A stretch of 64,000 nucleotides of DNA, taken from assembly GCA_938034385.1 (NCBI GenBank), contig CALHLC010000009.1, positions 1 to 64,000 of the forward strand, read 5' to 3'. A program made the position numbers and the translations under genes. This DNA is from an uncultured Bacteriovoracaceae bacterium. Its GTDB lineage: Bacteria > Bdellovibrionota > Bacteriovoracia > Bacteriovoracales > Bacteriovoracaceae. The notes under the pieces are model-generated. The model searched no databases and was not told the DNA's origin. It saw only the letters and a program-made list of their open reading frames with translations. Of this stretch, positions 1 through 7,660 are shown piece after piece; positions within the stretch are counted from its first letter, which is position 1; the number at the start of each line of letters is the position of its first letter.

Positions 1-102
1 ATAAAACATCAGCGTTATTTAAGTTTAAGTTTTATCCAAGCAATTAATTCTTCTCTGCTTCTTATGACTGTTATGAAATTGTTTAAAGAATCAATTAAGT
101 AA
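1..102 (+). CDS. 3' end of an unidentified protein, truncated by the window edge
   Basis: Only frame 1 stays open from the first base to the TAA at 100-102; the other two plus frames hit stops within 45 bases. The tail is 33 residues, fairly hydrophobic, ending in LFKESIK. A strong terminator follows 7 bases after the stop, which supports a real gene end here. The fragment is too short to identify. Confidence 0.5.
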   Translation: MKHQRYLSLSFIQAINSSLLLMTVMKLFKESIK

Positions 103-109
103 AATTAAA

Positions 110-139
110 AACCTAGGCCTTCGGTCTAGGTTTTTTTTT
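110..139 (+). terminator. Rho-independent terminator after the upstream partial gene
   Basis: AACCTAG (110-116) pairs exactly with CTAGGTT (126-132). The inner G.T and two C-G pairs close a TTC loop, and a run of T extends to 139. It separates the upstream gene from the SGNH/MBOAT operon. Confidence 0.85.
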
Positions 140-199
140 GCCTTTTTTCTGGCATCTCTTTTTTTTTAGAACTATTATTTAGTGGGAGTAAAAAAGCTG

Positions 200-1258
200 A
201 TGAAGAATAGATTTATGTTTTTTATAATTATCTTAACTTTAGCTCTCTCAACAAAGTTATACTTAAGTTATATAGAAAAACATCTCCCGAGATATACACT
301 AGCTTATAGTGGTGCTGTTTCAAACTGGTCTTTTGTAGAGAAAAGTTTAAAAAACTTAAAGAAAAATCAAAATATAATAATGGGAGATTCAAGTGCAGGG
401 CCATCATTTATACCTAGAGAGCTTGGTAAATCATGGGTCAACTTAGCTATCCAAGGTATTTCTCCTATTAGTATTATGAGTTTTATCTCTAAAATACCTG
501 ATGGAAAAATTAATAAAATTATTCTTTCTTTTGATGAAGTGAATTTAAACCATAATACTAATAATTCTTACTCTGATACTATTAATCCTAATTCACTGCC
601 TTCAGGTACTGATTATTTTTTTTATATTTTACCTGAAGTTTTAAAAATGAAAAACTCATCTAAATTAGTAAAAGAAAGTATGGGTTTTTTTCTTTCAAAA
701 CTTAGTTATATTTTTGCTTCAAAAGATATAATTAAGCATTACCTTCCTGAATTTAGCTTTTTGCATTTGATTTCAATTGAAAACCTGAGACCGTTTTTAG
801 GACATACTGTTCATCTTAGAAGTGAATTTAAAAAGAGATATGAAAAAGATCTTTTAGCAAGAAACTCTTTAGATCAATTAGATCAACAAACATTTGAAGA
901 AATGAAATCTTCAAATGCAGGAGAAAGCCTTTTTATTCCTTCTAGTTATTCAGAAAAGATATATTCAAAACTAATAGACAAATTATCAAATAAAGCCAAG
1001 TGCGTCTTATTAATAGAAAAAGCTCAAAGTACTGGAAACATTTATAATACATATTACCTTCAACATCTAAAAAGTTTTTATGATTTATTAAGTGAGAAGA
1101 GTTCAAAACATGACAATGTTTACTTCCTAGAGAAACCTCAGGTTTTTACAAAAGAGTTTTTTGCAGATGCACATCATACCAATATGAAAGGTGGAATAAA
1201 AGGAACAAAACAAGTTAAACAATACCTAGAAAAAGTTTTTAAGAAATGTCCAAATTAA
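200..1258 (+). CDS. Membrane-anchored SGNH-hydrolase-like protein of an MBOAT acylation module
   Basis: A 352-residue protein with an N-terminal signal anchor (about residues 5-24) and an extracytoplasmic domain. Block I is GDSSAG (G62-D63-S64, probable nucleophile Ser64); the C-terminal block is D323-A-H-H326 followed by NMKGG. This is the SGNH layout seen in AlgJ/AlgX/DltD-type partners of MBOAT acyltransferases. An MBOAT gene lies two genes downstream, so a role in moving acyl (probably acetyl) groups onto an exported glycan is inferred; the substrate is not visible. ATG at 200 is chosen over the GTG at 182 because GGGAG at 184-188 can serve as its ribosome site. It overlaps the next gene by 13 bases, implying one transcript. 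Confidence 0.65.
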   Translation: MKNRFMFFIIILTLALSTKLYLSYIEKHLPRYTLAYSGAVSNWSFVEKSLKNLKKNQNIIMGDSSAGPSFIPRELGKSWVNLAIQGISPISIMSFISKIPDGKINKIILSFDEVNLNHNTNNSYSDTINPNSLPSGTDYFFYILPEVLKMKNSSKLVKESMGFFLSKLSYIFASKDIIKHYLPEFSFLHLISIENLRPFLGHTVHLRSEFKKRYEKDLLARNSLDQLDQQTFEEMKSSNAGESLFIPSSYSEKIYSKLIDKLSNKAKCVLLIEKAQSTGNIYNTYYLQHLKSFYDLLSEKSSKHDNVYFLEKPQVFTKEFFADAHHTNMKGGIKGTKQVKQYLEKVFKKCPN

Positions 1259-1842
1259 TAGTTTTATTACCACTCATTTTTTTAAGTTTTTTAAGCATAC
1301 AAAAATACAACGAAGATATCTTGTGTCAAAAGTACGATAAATGGCCTGAAAGAAACGAATGGGAGTCTTGGAATAGAAAGTTTTGGACATGTAAAGAAAC
1401 ATTGGAGCTTTCAATAGAGGAAAGAGAATGTCTGTTTGAAGGAGAAGAGTGTAAGAGCGAAGTAGAGAATAAAGAAGAATGCGCTTTGCCTTTAAGTGAA
1501 GAAGAGCAAAAAAATTGTTTGATGTACTCAAATTTAATTAAAGATGTGCAACCACTTGAGGCACTCAAGTTAAACTATAGTTTGTGCTCATCGGGTTCAA
1601 AGAAATATAATAGATTATCTTGCTACCTTCTTTATGATGAAAATATAGAGATTGATGATGATTTTTTAATGGATGTATGCAATAATTATAAATTATTATC
1701 ACTATGTAGGTACTATTCATTATATAAACTTAGCGAAGATAACTCTCGTGAAGAGTTTAGAGAACTACTAAAAAGAAGTTGTAATGAGAATGATAAGAAA
1801 AGTTGTGAATACTTGTTTTATTTAGAGCAGGTAGAGTTATGA
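1246..1842 (+). CDS. Cys-rich exported protein, Sel1-like tail, between SGNH and MBOAT genes
   Basis: 198 residues starting with a hydrophobic signal (residues 3-17). The mature part is highly acidic and has many cysteines, spaced in pairs in the C-terminal half (CNNYKLLSLC, then SCNENDKKSC). That helical Cys spacing resembles Hcp/Sel1-like repeats, but the similarity is weak and no family is claimed. It overlaps the SGNH gene by 13 bases and the MBOAT gene by 4 (ATGA), so the three are tightly co-transcribed. An accessory or substrate-binding role in the acylation module is only inference from position. Confidence 0.6.
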   Translation: MSKLIVLLPLIFLSFLSIQKYNEDILCQKYDKWPERNEWESWNRKFWTCKETLELSIEERECLFEGEECKSEVENKEECALPLSEEEQKNCLMYSNLIKDVQPLEALKLNYSLCSSGSKKYNRLSCYLLYDENIEIDDDFLMDVCNNYKLLSLCRYYSLYKLSEDNSREEFRELLKRSCNENDKKSCEYLFYLEQVEL

Positions 1843-3215
1843 TTTTTTCTGATAGTTTCTTCATCTTTATCTTCCTTCCACTTTTTTTATCAGTATTTTA
1901 TCTGCATGAAAAATTACAAAAGTTAAGTCTCTTTCTTTTTTCTCTTATCTTTTATCTTGCATTTGATACTCAGGTGTTAACTCACTTCTTATTACCTTTT
2001 CTCATCTTAAATTTTTTATATTATCGCTTGAATACTCCAAAAGGAGTAAGTGTTTTGTTCAATGTCTTTTTCCTAATATTTTTTAAGTATCAAACTATTG
2101 TTATAGATCTTGTTCCAGTAAAATTATTCTTATTTGAGACAGCTGCTGCTCCAATGGGTCTAAGTTTTATCACTCTTCAAATGATCTCATTTGTCATTGA
2201 TTACAAGAGAGAAGATAAAAAAGTAAATATCTTAGACTATTTAAATTATTTCACTTTTTTTCCTCAGATGATAGCTGGGCCTATTTGTAGGAAAAGTGAT
2301 TTATTGTCACAAATAACTTCGGTTGGAGAAAAATTTAAATTTAATTCTTTTAATTTCTTTAGAGGGATATTGATCTTTACGATAGGAGCAATTAAGAAAG
2401 TGGTAATTGCTGATAATATTGGTAAATACATTGATCCATTCTTTTTATCTCCCGAATCTTCAGAGCTATCAGCAATTGTTTCAACAGTTGGATATAGTTT
2501 ACAGCTCTATTTTGACTTTAGTGCTTACGCAGATATGGCAATAGGTATCGCACTGTTAATAAATATTCAACTTCCTGAAAATTTTACTGATCCTTTAAAA
2601 TCAGAATCTATTGCCGAATTTTGGAGACGTTGGCATATCACCTTACATACTTTCTTTAAAAATTATATGTATAAACCATTTCTGGGTTCAAATTTGACAA
2701 GCCATATATCAATTGGAAAAAGAAAAACAATCGTTCTCTTTATGATATTTTTACTATCTGGAGCGTGGCATGGGAACGGGGCAAATTATATTCTATTTGG
2801 TGCTATTCATGCGATGTATATAATCATAGGAAAGATTATAAACTTAAAAACAGGATTTCGAATTGTTAATAGATTAGTTGTCTTTATACTATGTTATTTT
2901 TCTTTTATAGTATTTAGATGTTTCACGTTCAGTGACACTGTGAAAGTTTTTAAATTAGTTTTTAGTGTCGAATCGATTCCCAAAATTTCTAATGATATTA
3001 ATTTTTTTATTTTTCTAATGGTATTAGTTTTTTATAAAATAATATGTCCTTACTCAAGGGAATACCTTGAATTTTTCACGAAAGTGATAATGAAGAATAA
3101 ACTGGTGTACACCTCTTCATATTTTTTAGTGTTAATTTTTCTTCCAATTCTTTATCTTTTTCTATTCTATGTTGGAGCAGGCTCTGGAAAACCTTTTATC
3201 TATTTTGCATTTTAA
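1839..3215 (+). CDS. MBOAT-family membrane O-acyltransferase (AlgI/DltB type)
   Basis: 458 residues with about ten membrane segments and MBOAT landmarks. FPQMIAGPI appears near residue 145, FWRRWHITLH near 265, and the core GAWHGNGANYILFGAIH holds the likely catalytic His311. AlgI/DltB/PatA relatives move acyl groups across the inner membrane to a periplasmic acceptor, usually with an SGNH partner; such a partner is encoded two genes upstream. The start overlaps the preceding stop (ATGA). No terminator is visible before the convergent gene ending at 3239. A second, diverged copy of this pair lies at 40265-42621. Confidence 0.88.
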   Translation: MIFSDSFFIFIFLPLFLSVFYLHEKLQKLSLFLFSLIFYLAFDTQVLTHFLLPFLILNFLYYRLNTPKGVSVLFNVFFLIFFKYQTIVIDLVPVKLFLFETAAAPMGLSFITLQMISFVIDYKREDKKVNILDYLNYFTFFPQMIAGPICRKSDLLSQITSVGEKFKFNSFNFFRGILIFTIGAIKKVVIADNIGKYIDPFFLSPESSELSAIVSTVGYSLQLYFDFSAYADMAIGIALLINIQLPENFTDPLKSESIAEFWRRWHITLHTFFKNYMYKPFLGSNLTSHISIGKRKTIVLFMIFLLSGAWHGNGANYILFGAIHAMYIIIGKIINLKTGFRIVNRLVVFILCYFSFIVFRCFTFSDTVKVFKLVFSVESIPKISNDINFFIFLMVLVFYKIICPYSREYLEFFTKVIMKNKLVYTSSYFLVLIFLPILYLFLFYVGAGSGKPFIYFAF

Positions 3216-3238
3216 AGAAATCAAAAGAGATGAAGAAT

Positions 3239-3958
3239 TTATTTTTCTGAAGTTTTTAAATTTTTTGGTTGTTGAAGATTCATGTTTTCAAGGTTTGACT
3301 TGTTAGATTCGATGTTTCCAGAAATTCCACATGAAATATTATTGTCTTGTGAGCTTATTTCATCATTGAAAACAGTAAGGATGTGAATGGCCCTAACGTA
3401 TTCTATTAAAAGTTTCTTGCTGATCTCATCTTTAAATATTTTTTCTCTTTTTTTTGTAGAGAATATTTTCCTTCCTTCGCTTTTAAAATAAATCCCGGGG
3501 AATTGGAAGGTTGCATTTAACTCTCTATCAAAGAGCCTCTTCAGAGAAGTATCTTTCTGTGAAGTAATCAATGATTTTTTAGTAATAGGCCCAACAATAT
3601 TAGCTAAGAGAAATGGACTTTTATCCTTTTCAAAAAAGTTAAATCCTTTTTTTAGAATATGTGAATCAATAGAGTCATGAAAGAGATCGTAATAAGAAGA
3701 AGAGTTATTACAAACTAAAGTTGAGTAGTTCTTTTTTAATTTATTTAAAAAACTATCAGTAATTCTATATCTATAATAGGAATAACCTTCAGTAGTGCTT
3801 CTCATTGAATCTTTAACAAGTAGCTTGTTTTTAAGAGCTTTAGCCAGTAGTGAATCATGAGATTTAACTAAATATTCGTGAGAAATATTTTGAGTATTAA
3901 ACTCTTGAGTTAAAACATTGAAGCTTATAAGAAATATAAAAATTTTTAATCTAAGCAT
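3239..3958 (-). CDS. Exported protein of unknown function, last gene of a three-gene operon
   Basis: 239 residues with an N-terminal signal peptide (LKIFIFLISFNVLT, likely cut near residue 17). The rest is Lys/Ser/Asn-rich without a recognised domain and has only two cysteines. The C-terminal 40 residues are low-complexity and polar. It overlaps the preceding gene by 13 bases, so it is translationally linked to the Cys-repeat proteins. No relative is recognised. Confidence 0.6.
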   Translation of the reverse strand: MLRLKIFIFLISFNVLTQEFNTQNISHEYLVKSHDSLLAKALKNKLLVKDSMRSTTEGYSYYRYRITDSFLNKLKKNYSTLVCNNSSSYYDLFHDSIDSHILKKGFNFFEKDKSPFLLANIVGPITKKSLITSQKDTSLKRLFDRELNATFQFPGIYFKSEGRKIFSTKKREKIFKDEISKKLLIEYVRAIHILTVFNDEISSQDNNISCGISGNIESNKSNLENMNLQQPKNLKTSEK

Positions 3959-4485
3959 CGTTGTGTTGCTTGATTTTTAATTTCATTTAGTCTGTATGAA
4001 GACATTCCTGCTTTTGCTCCTAAAGAATAAGAAGTCTGTTTAACACAACTTGAGAAATTTTCATCCACACTTGATATCCCTCGAGAATGACCTCTTACAT
4101 CTTTATTGTTAATTAAGTTCGATCTTTTCGTCCTAGGCTTTTGACTTCCCTTATTAGTGATCCTGTCATTCCATTCTCCATTTAACTGAGGAGTGTCATT
4201 AGAATAATCCATGAAAGTCCCATCGCTTTGTTGAACAGGAGCAGATGGTTGATAAGGTTGTTCTAGTTCAACAGTAGGTTGAACTTGAATATTTTCAGAG
4301 CTAACAGAAGCAGAGCTTCTAATATTAAGGCAGCTCGCAGTTGCTGTGTTTTTTAATTGTGACAATTTTTGAGAGTTTCCTTTATATGAGGTTGCTCCTA
4401 ATTCATACATTTTGGACTTAATACATTGTGAAATATTGGCAAATAAAAAAGTAGGGACTAATAGTACAATAGTTAAAAATTTCAT
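3946..4485 (-). CDS. Exported protein with two Cys-bounded repeats (new repeat family)
   Basis: 179 residues with signal peptide (residues 1-16). Two copies of a short repeat sit at each end: C21-C52 and C147-C177. Both follow C-[IV]-K, then LG about eight residues in, an L/I-K-N segment, AT and a closing C-L. The middle (about 55-140) is polar, rich in Gln, Ser and Asn, and looks disordered. The neighbouring upstream gene carries three more copies of the repeat. A conserved Cys at each end of each repeat suggests a disulfide-closed helical hairpin. The family is not recognised. Confidence 0.65.
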   Translation of the reverse strand: MKFLTIVLLVPTFLFANISQCIKSKMYELGATSYKGNSQKLSQLKNTATASCLNIRSSASVSSENIQVQPTVELEQPYQPSAPVQQSDGTFMDYSNDTPQLNGEWNDRITNKGSQKPRTKRSNLINNKDVRGHSRGISSVDENFSSCVKQTSYSLGAKAGMSSYRLNEIKNQATQRCLD

Positions 4486-4504
4486 TTCTTCTCCAAATTA
4501 TGAT

Positions 4505-5038
4505 TTATAAACATTCTCTTGTGGCTTGATCTTTTATTTGATTGTTAAAATCTCTGTCGCTAGTCATGCCACCTAATTCATAGATTCTTTGCTTTACGCA
4601 AACCTTAAAGTTCATATTTGAAAGATCTCTAGAGTTTGATGACGTTCTATTTGAATTATATATATTCGTAGAGCTGACATTAAAACAATCTGCTGTCGCG
4701 ATATTTTTTAATTCAGTGATTTTATTGAAGTCTCCCTTGTAATGTTGAACACCAAGCTGGAGGAGCCTTCTTTTTATGCACTGAGATTTTAGGCTGCTAG
4801 CAGCACTTTTTAAAACTCTTGAGTTAGGGGTAGATGAATTACTTTTAATTTTAACGATTTTTTCAGTATTTATAGAATTACATACCTTAGTAGCAATTTT
4901 TTTTAAATGAATATGATCAATTTTTTTTTGAGCATTTTCTTCTACTAATTCTTTAAACTTTGAGTTTATACAATGCTCTATAGCTCCATGGCTTAGAATA
5001 GGAATGAATAAGAATAAGACAAATAGTTTAAATTTCAT
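4505..5038 (-). CDS. Exported protein with three Cys-bounded repeats (new repeat family)
   Basis: 177 residues. The start at 5038 is chosen because MKFKLFVLFLFIPILSHG is a clean signal peptide; the longer frame would add 15 non-signal residues. Three repeats: C23-C53, C87-C118 and C147-C176, each beginning CI/V-N/K and ending AT-x-x-C. They match the repeats of the next gene, 19 bases downstream. Serine/Asn-rich linkers separate the repeats. A -10-like TATAAT lies on the minus strand at 5085-5090, inside the IS target site, so the IS inserted into this gene's promoter region. Confidence 0.65.
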   Translation of the reverse strand: MKFKLFVLFLFIPILSHGAIEHCINSKFKELVEENAQKKIDHIHLKKIATKVCNSINTEKIVKIKSNSSTPNSRVLKSAASSLKSQCIKRRLLQLGVQHYKGDFNKITELKNIATADCFNVSSTNIYNSNRTSSNSRDLSNMNFKVCVKQRIYELGGMTSDRDFNNQIKDQATRECL

Positions 5039-5079
5039 ATCTCTAGTAATTATATCGGTTAAGAACATAGCTTTCTTTA

Positions 5080-5095
5080 ACATTATTATACTTTA
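5080..5095. repeat. Left 16-bp target-site duplication of the IS
   Basis: ACATTATTATACTTTA here is repeated exactly at 6418-6433 on the other side of the element. A match of A5079 with A6417 makes the boundary ambiguous by one base (16 or 17 bp). Confidence 0.93.
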
Positions 5096-5120
5096 TGTAA
5101 TTTTCCAGCAAAAATGTCCG
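5096..5120 (+). repeat. IS left terminal inverted repeat
   Basis: 25 bases that are the exact reverse complement of 6393-6417. It includes CAGCAAAAATGTCCG, probably the transposase-binding inner portion. Confidence 0.93.
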
Positions 5121-5197
5121 GTCTTAATTCTTCAGCGATAGTGTCCTAATTGATTTAATCAAGTAATCCTAAAGTTATTACAACTTAAGGAGAATCC

Positions 5198-6352
5198 ATG
5201 GATGGAATAATTATGAGTAAAAAAGAATTAAAAACTTACCGATTAACAATGAATGTATTGGAAGGAAAACTCAGCATCACTGAACTCTCTACTCTTCTTG
5301 ATAAATCCTACAGGCAAACTCAAAGGATAGTTAAAAAAGTTAAAGAAAAAGCAGAACTTGGTGTTATTCATGGCAATACAGGAAGAACACCTTGGAATAA
5401 GACTTCAGAGGATTTAATTGATCAAATTATGTCACTCCTTAGAGGGAAATATCATGACTTCAACCTTGCCCATTTTCAAGAATTCTTAGAAGAACAAGAG
5501 AATATAAAAATCAACTATTCTACTTTGTATCGTAATGCCAATAAAAGAAATCTTATAAAGCAGAAAAAAAGAAGATCAAAAAGAAAGTTTAGTACAAGAG
5601 CAAGATTACCCAAAGAAGGAATGATGGTTCAATTTGATGGTTCAGAACATCTCTGGTTTGGAAACTTTAAATCGGATTTAATTGCTGGAATAGATGATGC
5701 AACCGGAAAAATACTAGGAGCAGAGTTTTTTATTGGAGAGACCTCCTTTCACTCGATGGAGGTAATTAAAGGGATTGTAAGAAAATATGGAATACCTGAA
5801 TCTTTCTATGTTGATGAAGCGGCTATCTATGGGAAGCTTGAAAAAGATTGGGATACTCAAATAAAAAGGGCCCTTAAAGAGCTTAACTCTAAACTACTTA
5901 TAGCAACTTCAGCTCAAGCAAAAGGTAGAGTTGAGAGGTTATTTAGAACTCTACAAGATAGACTAATAGCAGAACTTAGTTTATTAGACATAAAAACAAT
6001 CCCAGAGGCCAATAAGTATTTAAATGAAATATTTATCCCTAAATTTAATAAGAAATTCACAATCAAAGCCAGGGAAAAAGAAAACTCATATCAGAAATTA
6101 TCAGACTGGATGAACCTAGATTTAATCTTGTGTAAAAGAGAGCATAGGAAGATTACATCGGGTAATACTTTTTCCTATCAAGGATCAACATACATCATAA
6201 AAGGAAATAAAGACTGGAGATTTAGAAAAATGAATATCAGTACTAATATTCATCAAGAAATGAAGTTTGATATAATGGGAAAAATAGTCAGTGTTGAGAT
6301 CTTTAAAAAGAAAAAAGATAAAATAAAAGAAGAGGTTCAACAAGCAGCTTAA
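5198..6352 (+). CDS. IS1202-family DDE transposase
   Basis: 384 residues, intact. An N-terminal helix-turn-helix (about 20-50, TELSTLLDKSYRQTQRIVKK) precedes a basic linker and an RNase H-like catalytic core. Putative DDE triad: Asp147 in QFDGSEHLWFG, Asp206 in YVDEA, Glu246 in AKGRVERL. DDATGKILGAEF and TLQDRL are typical of this family. AAGGAG at 5187-5192 sits 5 bases before the ATG. The Lys-rich C-terminal tail is unstructured. No frameshift or internal stop. Confidence 0.92.
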   Translation: MDGIIMSKKELKTYRLTMNVLEGKLSITELSTLLDKSYRQTQRIVKKVKEKAELGVIHGNTGRTPWNKTSEDLIDQIMSLLRGKYHDFNLAHFQEFLEEQENIKINYSTLYRNANKRNLIKQKKRRSKRKFSTRARLPKEGMMVQFDGSEHLWFGNFKSDLIAGIDDATGKILGAEFFIGETSFHSMEVIKGIVRKYGIPESFYVDEAAIYGKLEKDWDTQIKRALKELNSKLLIATSAQAKGRVERLFRTLQDRLIAELSLLDIKTIPEANKYLNEIFIPKFNKKFTIKAREKENSYQKLSDWMNLDLILCKREHRKITSGNTFSYQGSTYIIKGNKDWRFRKMNISTNIHQEMKFDIMGKIVSVEIFKKKKDKIKEEVQQAA

Positions 6353-6392
6353 ATGAGATTTGCAGACAGGACACTTTCCTTGAAAAGTTAAT

Positions 6393-6417
6393 CGGACATT
6401 TTTGCTGGAAAATTACA
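6393..6417 (-). repeat. IS right terminal inverted repeat
   Basis: Exact reverse complement of 5096-5120. It contains an outward-facing TTGCTG (6402-6407) that could act as a -35 element. Confidence 0.93.
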
Positions 6418-6430
6418 ACATTATTATACT
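6402..6430 (+). promoter_or_regulatory. Possible hybrid promoter: -35 in the IS end, -10 in the target duplication
   Basis: TTGCTG (6402-6407) in the right inverted repeat is followed after exactly 17 bases by TATACT (6425-6430) in the duplicated target, 56 bases before the lipoprotein gene at 6486. The geometry fits a sigma70-type promoter made by the insertion. Sequence resemblance only. Confidence 0.35.
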
Positions 6431-6433
6431 TTA
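6418..6433. repeat. Right 16-bp target-site duplication of the IS
   Basis: Identical to 5080-5095; see the left copy. Confidence 0.93.
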
Positions 6434-6485
6434 AAGGTTGAAATAAGTGCTAATTTAATGATTAAATAAGGATATCGGAGATTAT

Positions 6486-6998
6486 ATGAGATATATGGCT
6501 TTAGTTTTTTTAATAGCATGTTCTTCCCAAGAGAGGGATAAGCAAGAAGATTATACTGATATGAGTGGTTACTATGGCTGCTATCACAAAGAACATCTAG
6601 GCTATTATCCAGAGTATTATAGAAATAAGCCATGTGACTCTTATGAAAAGAAAGAACGAGAGATTGTCATCGAAGAACAGCCTAAGCTAGATCAAGATAG
6701 CGAATATGCAAAATACGAGACAGTCCCTATAGGGGAAACAGTTGAGAGTTATGAAACAGAGCTTATTCCTTACGAAGATCCTGATAACAAAACAACTAAA
6801 GAAGCTAAAATTGAGGTGATCGAAGAGGTTGCTGCTCCTATCGAATTTGTAGAGGGAGAGGTTGTTAAAAAAACAAAATATGAAAAGTTTGCTCCAGCTA
6901 AAATTGAAGAAATGAAAGAAGAGTCTGAAGTTATTTATAAAAATACGAATGAAGAATTAGAAGATGCCTTTGAAGAGGTAGTTCCAGAAGATTATTAA
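6486..6998 (+). CDS. Acidic lipoprotein with Val/Glu-rich extended body
   Basis: 170 residues. A very short signal ends in the lipobox LIAC (Cys12), so it is probably a lipoprotein. Residues 13-55 are Tyr/Cys-rich; the remainder is strongly acidic, dominated by Glu, Val, Lys and Ile in alternating stretches (EVIEEV, EFVEGEVV). This composition suggests an extended, non-globular periplasmic chain. GGAG at 6477-6480 supports the start. It precedes another lipoprotein and an OmpA-domain barrel, so an envelope-tethering role is possible but unproven. No family recognised. Confidence 0.65.
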   Translation: MRYMALVFLIACSSQERDKQEDYTDMSGYYGCYHKEHLGYYPEYYRNKPCDSYEKKEREIVIEEQPKLDQDSEYAKYETVPIGETVESYETELIPYEDPDNKTTKEAKIEVIEEVAAPIEFVEGEVVKKTKYEKFAPAKIEEMKEESEVIYKNTNEELEDAFEEVVPEDY

Positions 6999-7081
6999 GG
7001 TATAAAAATAACTTATCTTTTTAGTAAAGTTTTAAAATCAATATCCGATTAGTTTCATAAGACATGTTTAAGGAGTGTTTT

Positions 7082-7585
7082 ATGAAAAAAATTTATAGTA
7101 TAGGTGTAATCTTTATGATGCTCGGTTGTGCATCCAGAGGATATAAGGTGGGAGATCAAATCCCAGAGAAACATCCCTATTTTCAAAAAGAAAAGACAGT
7201 CATTTTTGCAGAAGGTGGAAACTCAGAAAAAATTGTCTACGAGAGTTTTTCTACAAAGAAAATGCGCTCATTAAATAAAGAAAATAAATTTTTGAGTGCA
7301 AAAGAGTTATCAAGATATCAGGGCAGTAGAGGAATAGCCTCATCTGATCATGATTATGTGGTTATTGATGATAGTAATGTGGAAAAAATACAACCAGTCT
7401 CAGATAATTCAGAATTCTTAGACGAAGACGGTAAAAGGTCTAGAAAAGTAGCCAGCAGAAAGAAAGAGAACTCTGAAAAGAAATTAGAGGTCTTTTATTC
7501 GGGTCCTAAAAAGTTACATAAATCTAGAGGGGCAACTAGTCGATATCACCATATTTTATATGGACAAGGGAAAAGGGTAGAATAA
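7082..7585 (+). CDS. Small lipoprotein of unknown function
   Basis: 167 residues from the ATG at 7082, preceded by AAGGAG; the longer frame from 7064 would bury the signal. Signal peptide MKKIYSIGVIFMMLGC with lipobox MLGC (Cys16). The mature chain is basic and polar, with many Ser, Lys and Arg, and no recognised domain. It lies between the acidic lipoprotein and the OmpA-domain barrel. Its positive charge contrasts with the acidic neighbour, so a pairing is conceivable. Confidence 0.62.
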   Translation: MKKIYSIGVIFMMLGCASRGYKVGDQIPEKHPYFQKEKTVIFAEGGNSEKIVYESFSTKKMRSLNKENKFLSAKELSRYQGSRGIASSDHDYVVIDDSNVEKIQPVSDNSEFLDEDGKRSRKVASRKKENSEKKLEVFYSGPKKLHKSRGATSRYHHILYGQGKRVE

Positions 7586-7660
7586 AATAGATATAATTTA
7601 GTACTTCTAAATTGTATTGTTTCATCTTTTTTCAATATACTTAAGCGTAAAGGATTCATC

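Larger units (their letters stand above)
5096..6417 (+). mobile_element. Complete IS1202-like insertion sequence (ISTde1-like by target duplication)
   Basis: 1322 bp bounded by perfect 25-bp inverted repeats (5096-5120 and 6393-6417, beginning TGTAATTTTCCAGC) and flanked by a 16-bp direct repeat. It carries one intact transposase. The transposase type and the 15-18-bp duplication length fit the ISTde1-like branch of the IS1202 family (formerly within ISNCY), as I recall that classification. Perfect ends and duplication indicate recent insertion and probable activity. It sits between two divergent exported-protein genes and does not interrupt a coding sequence. Confidence 0.9.
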
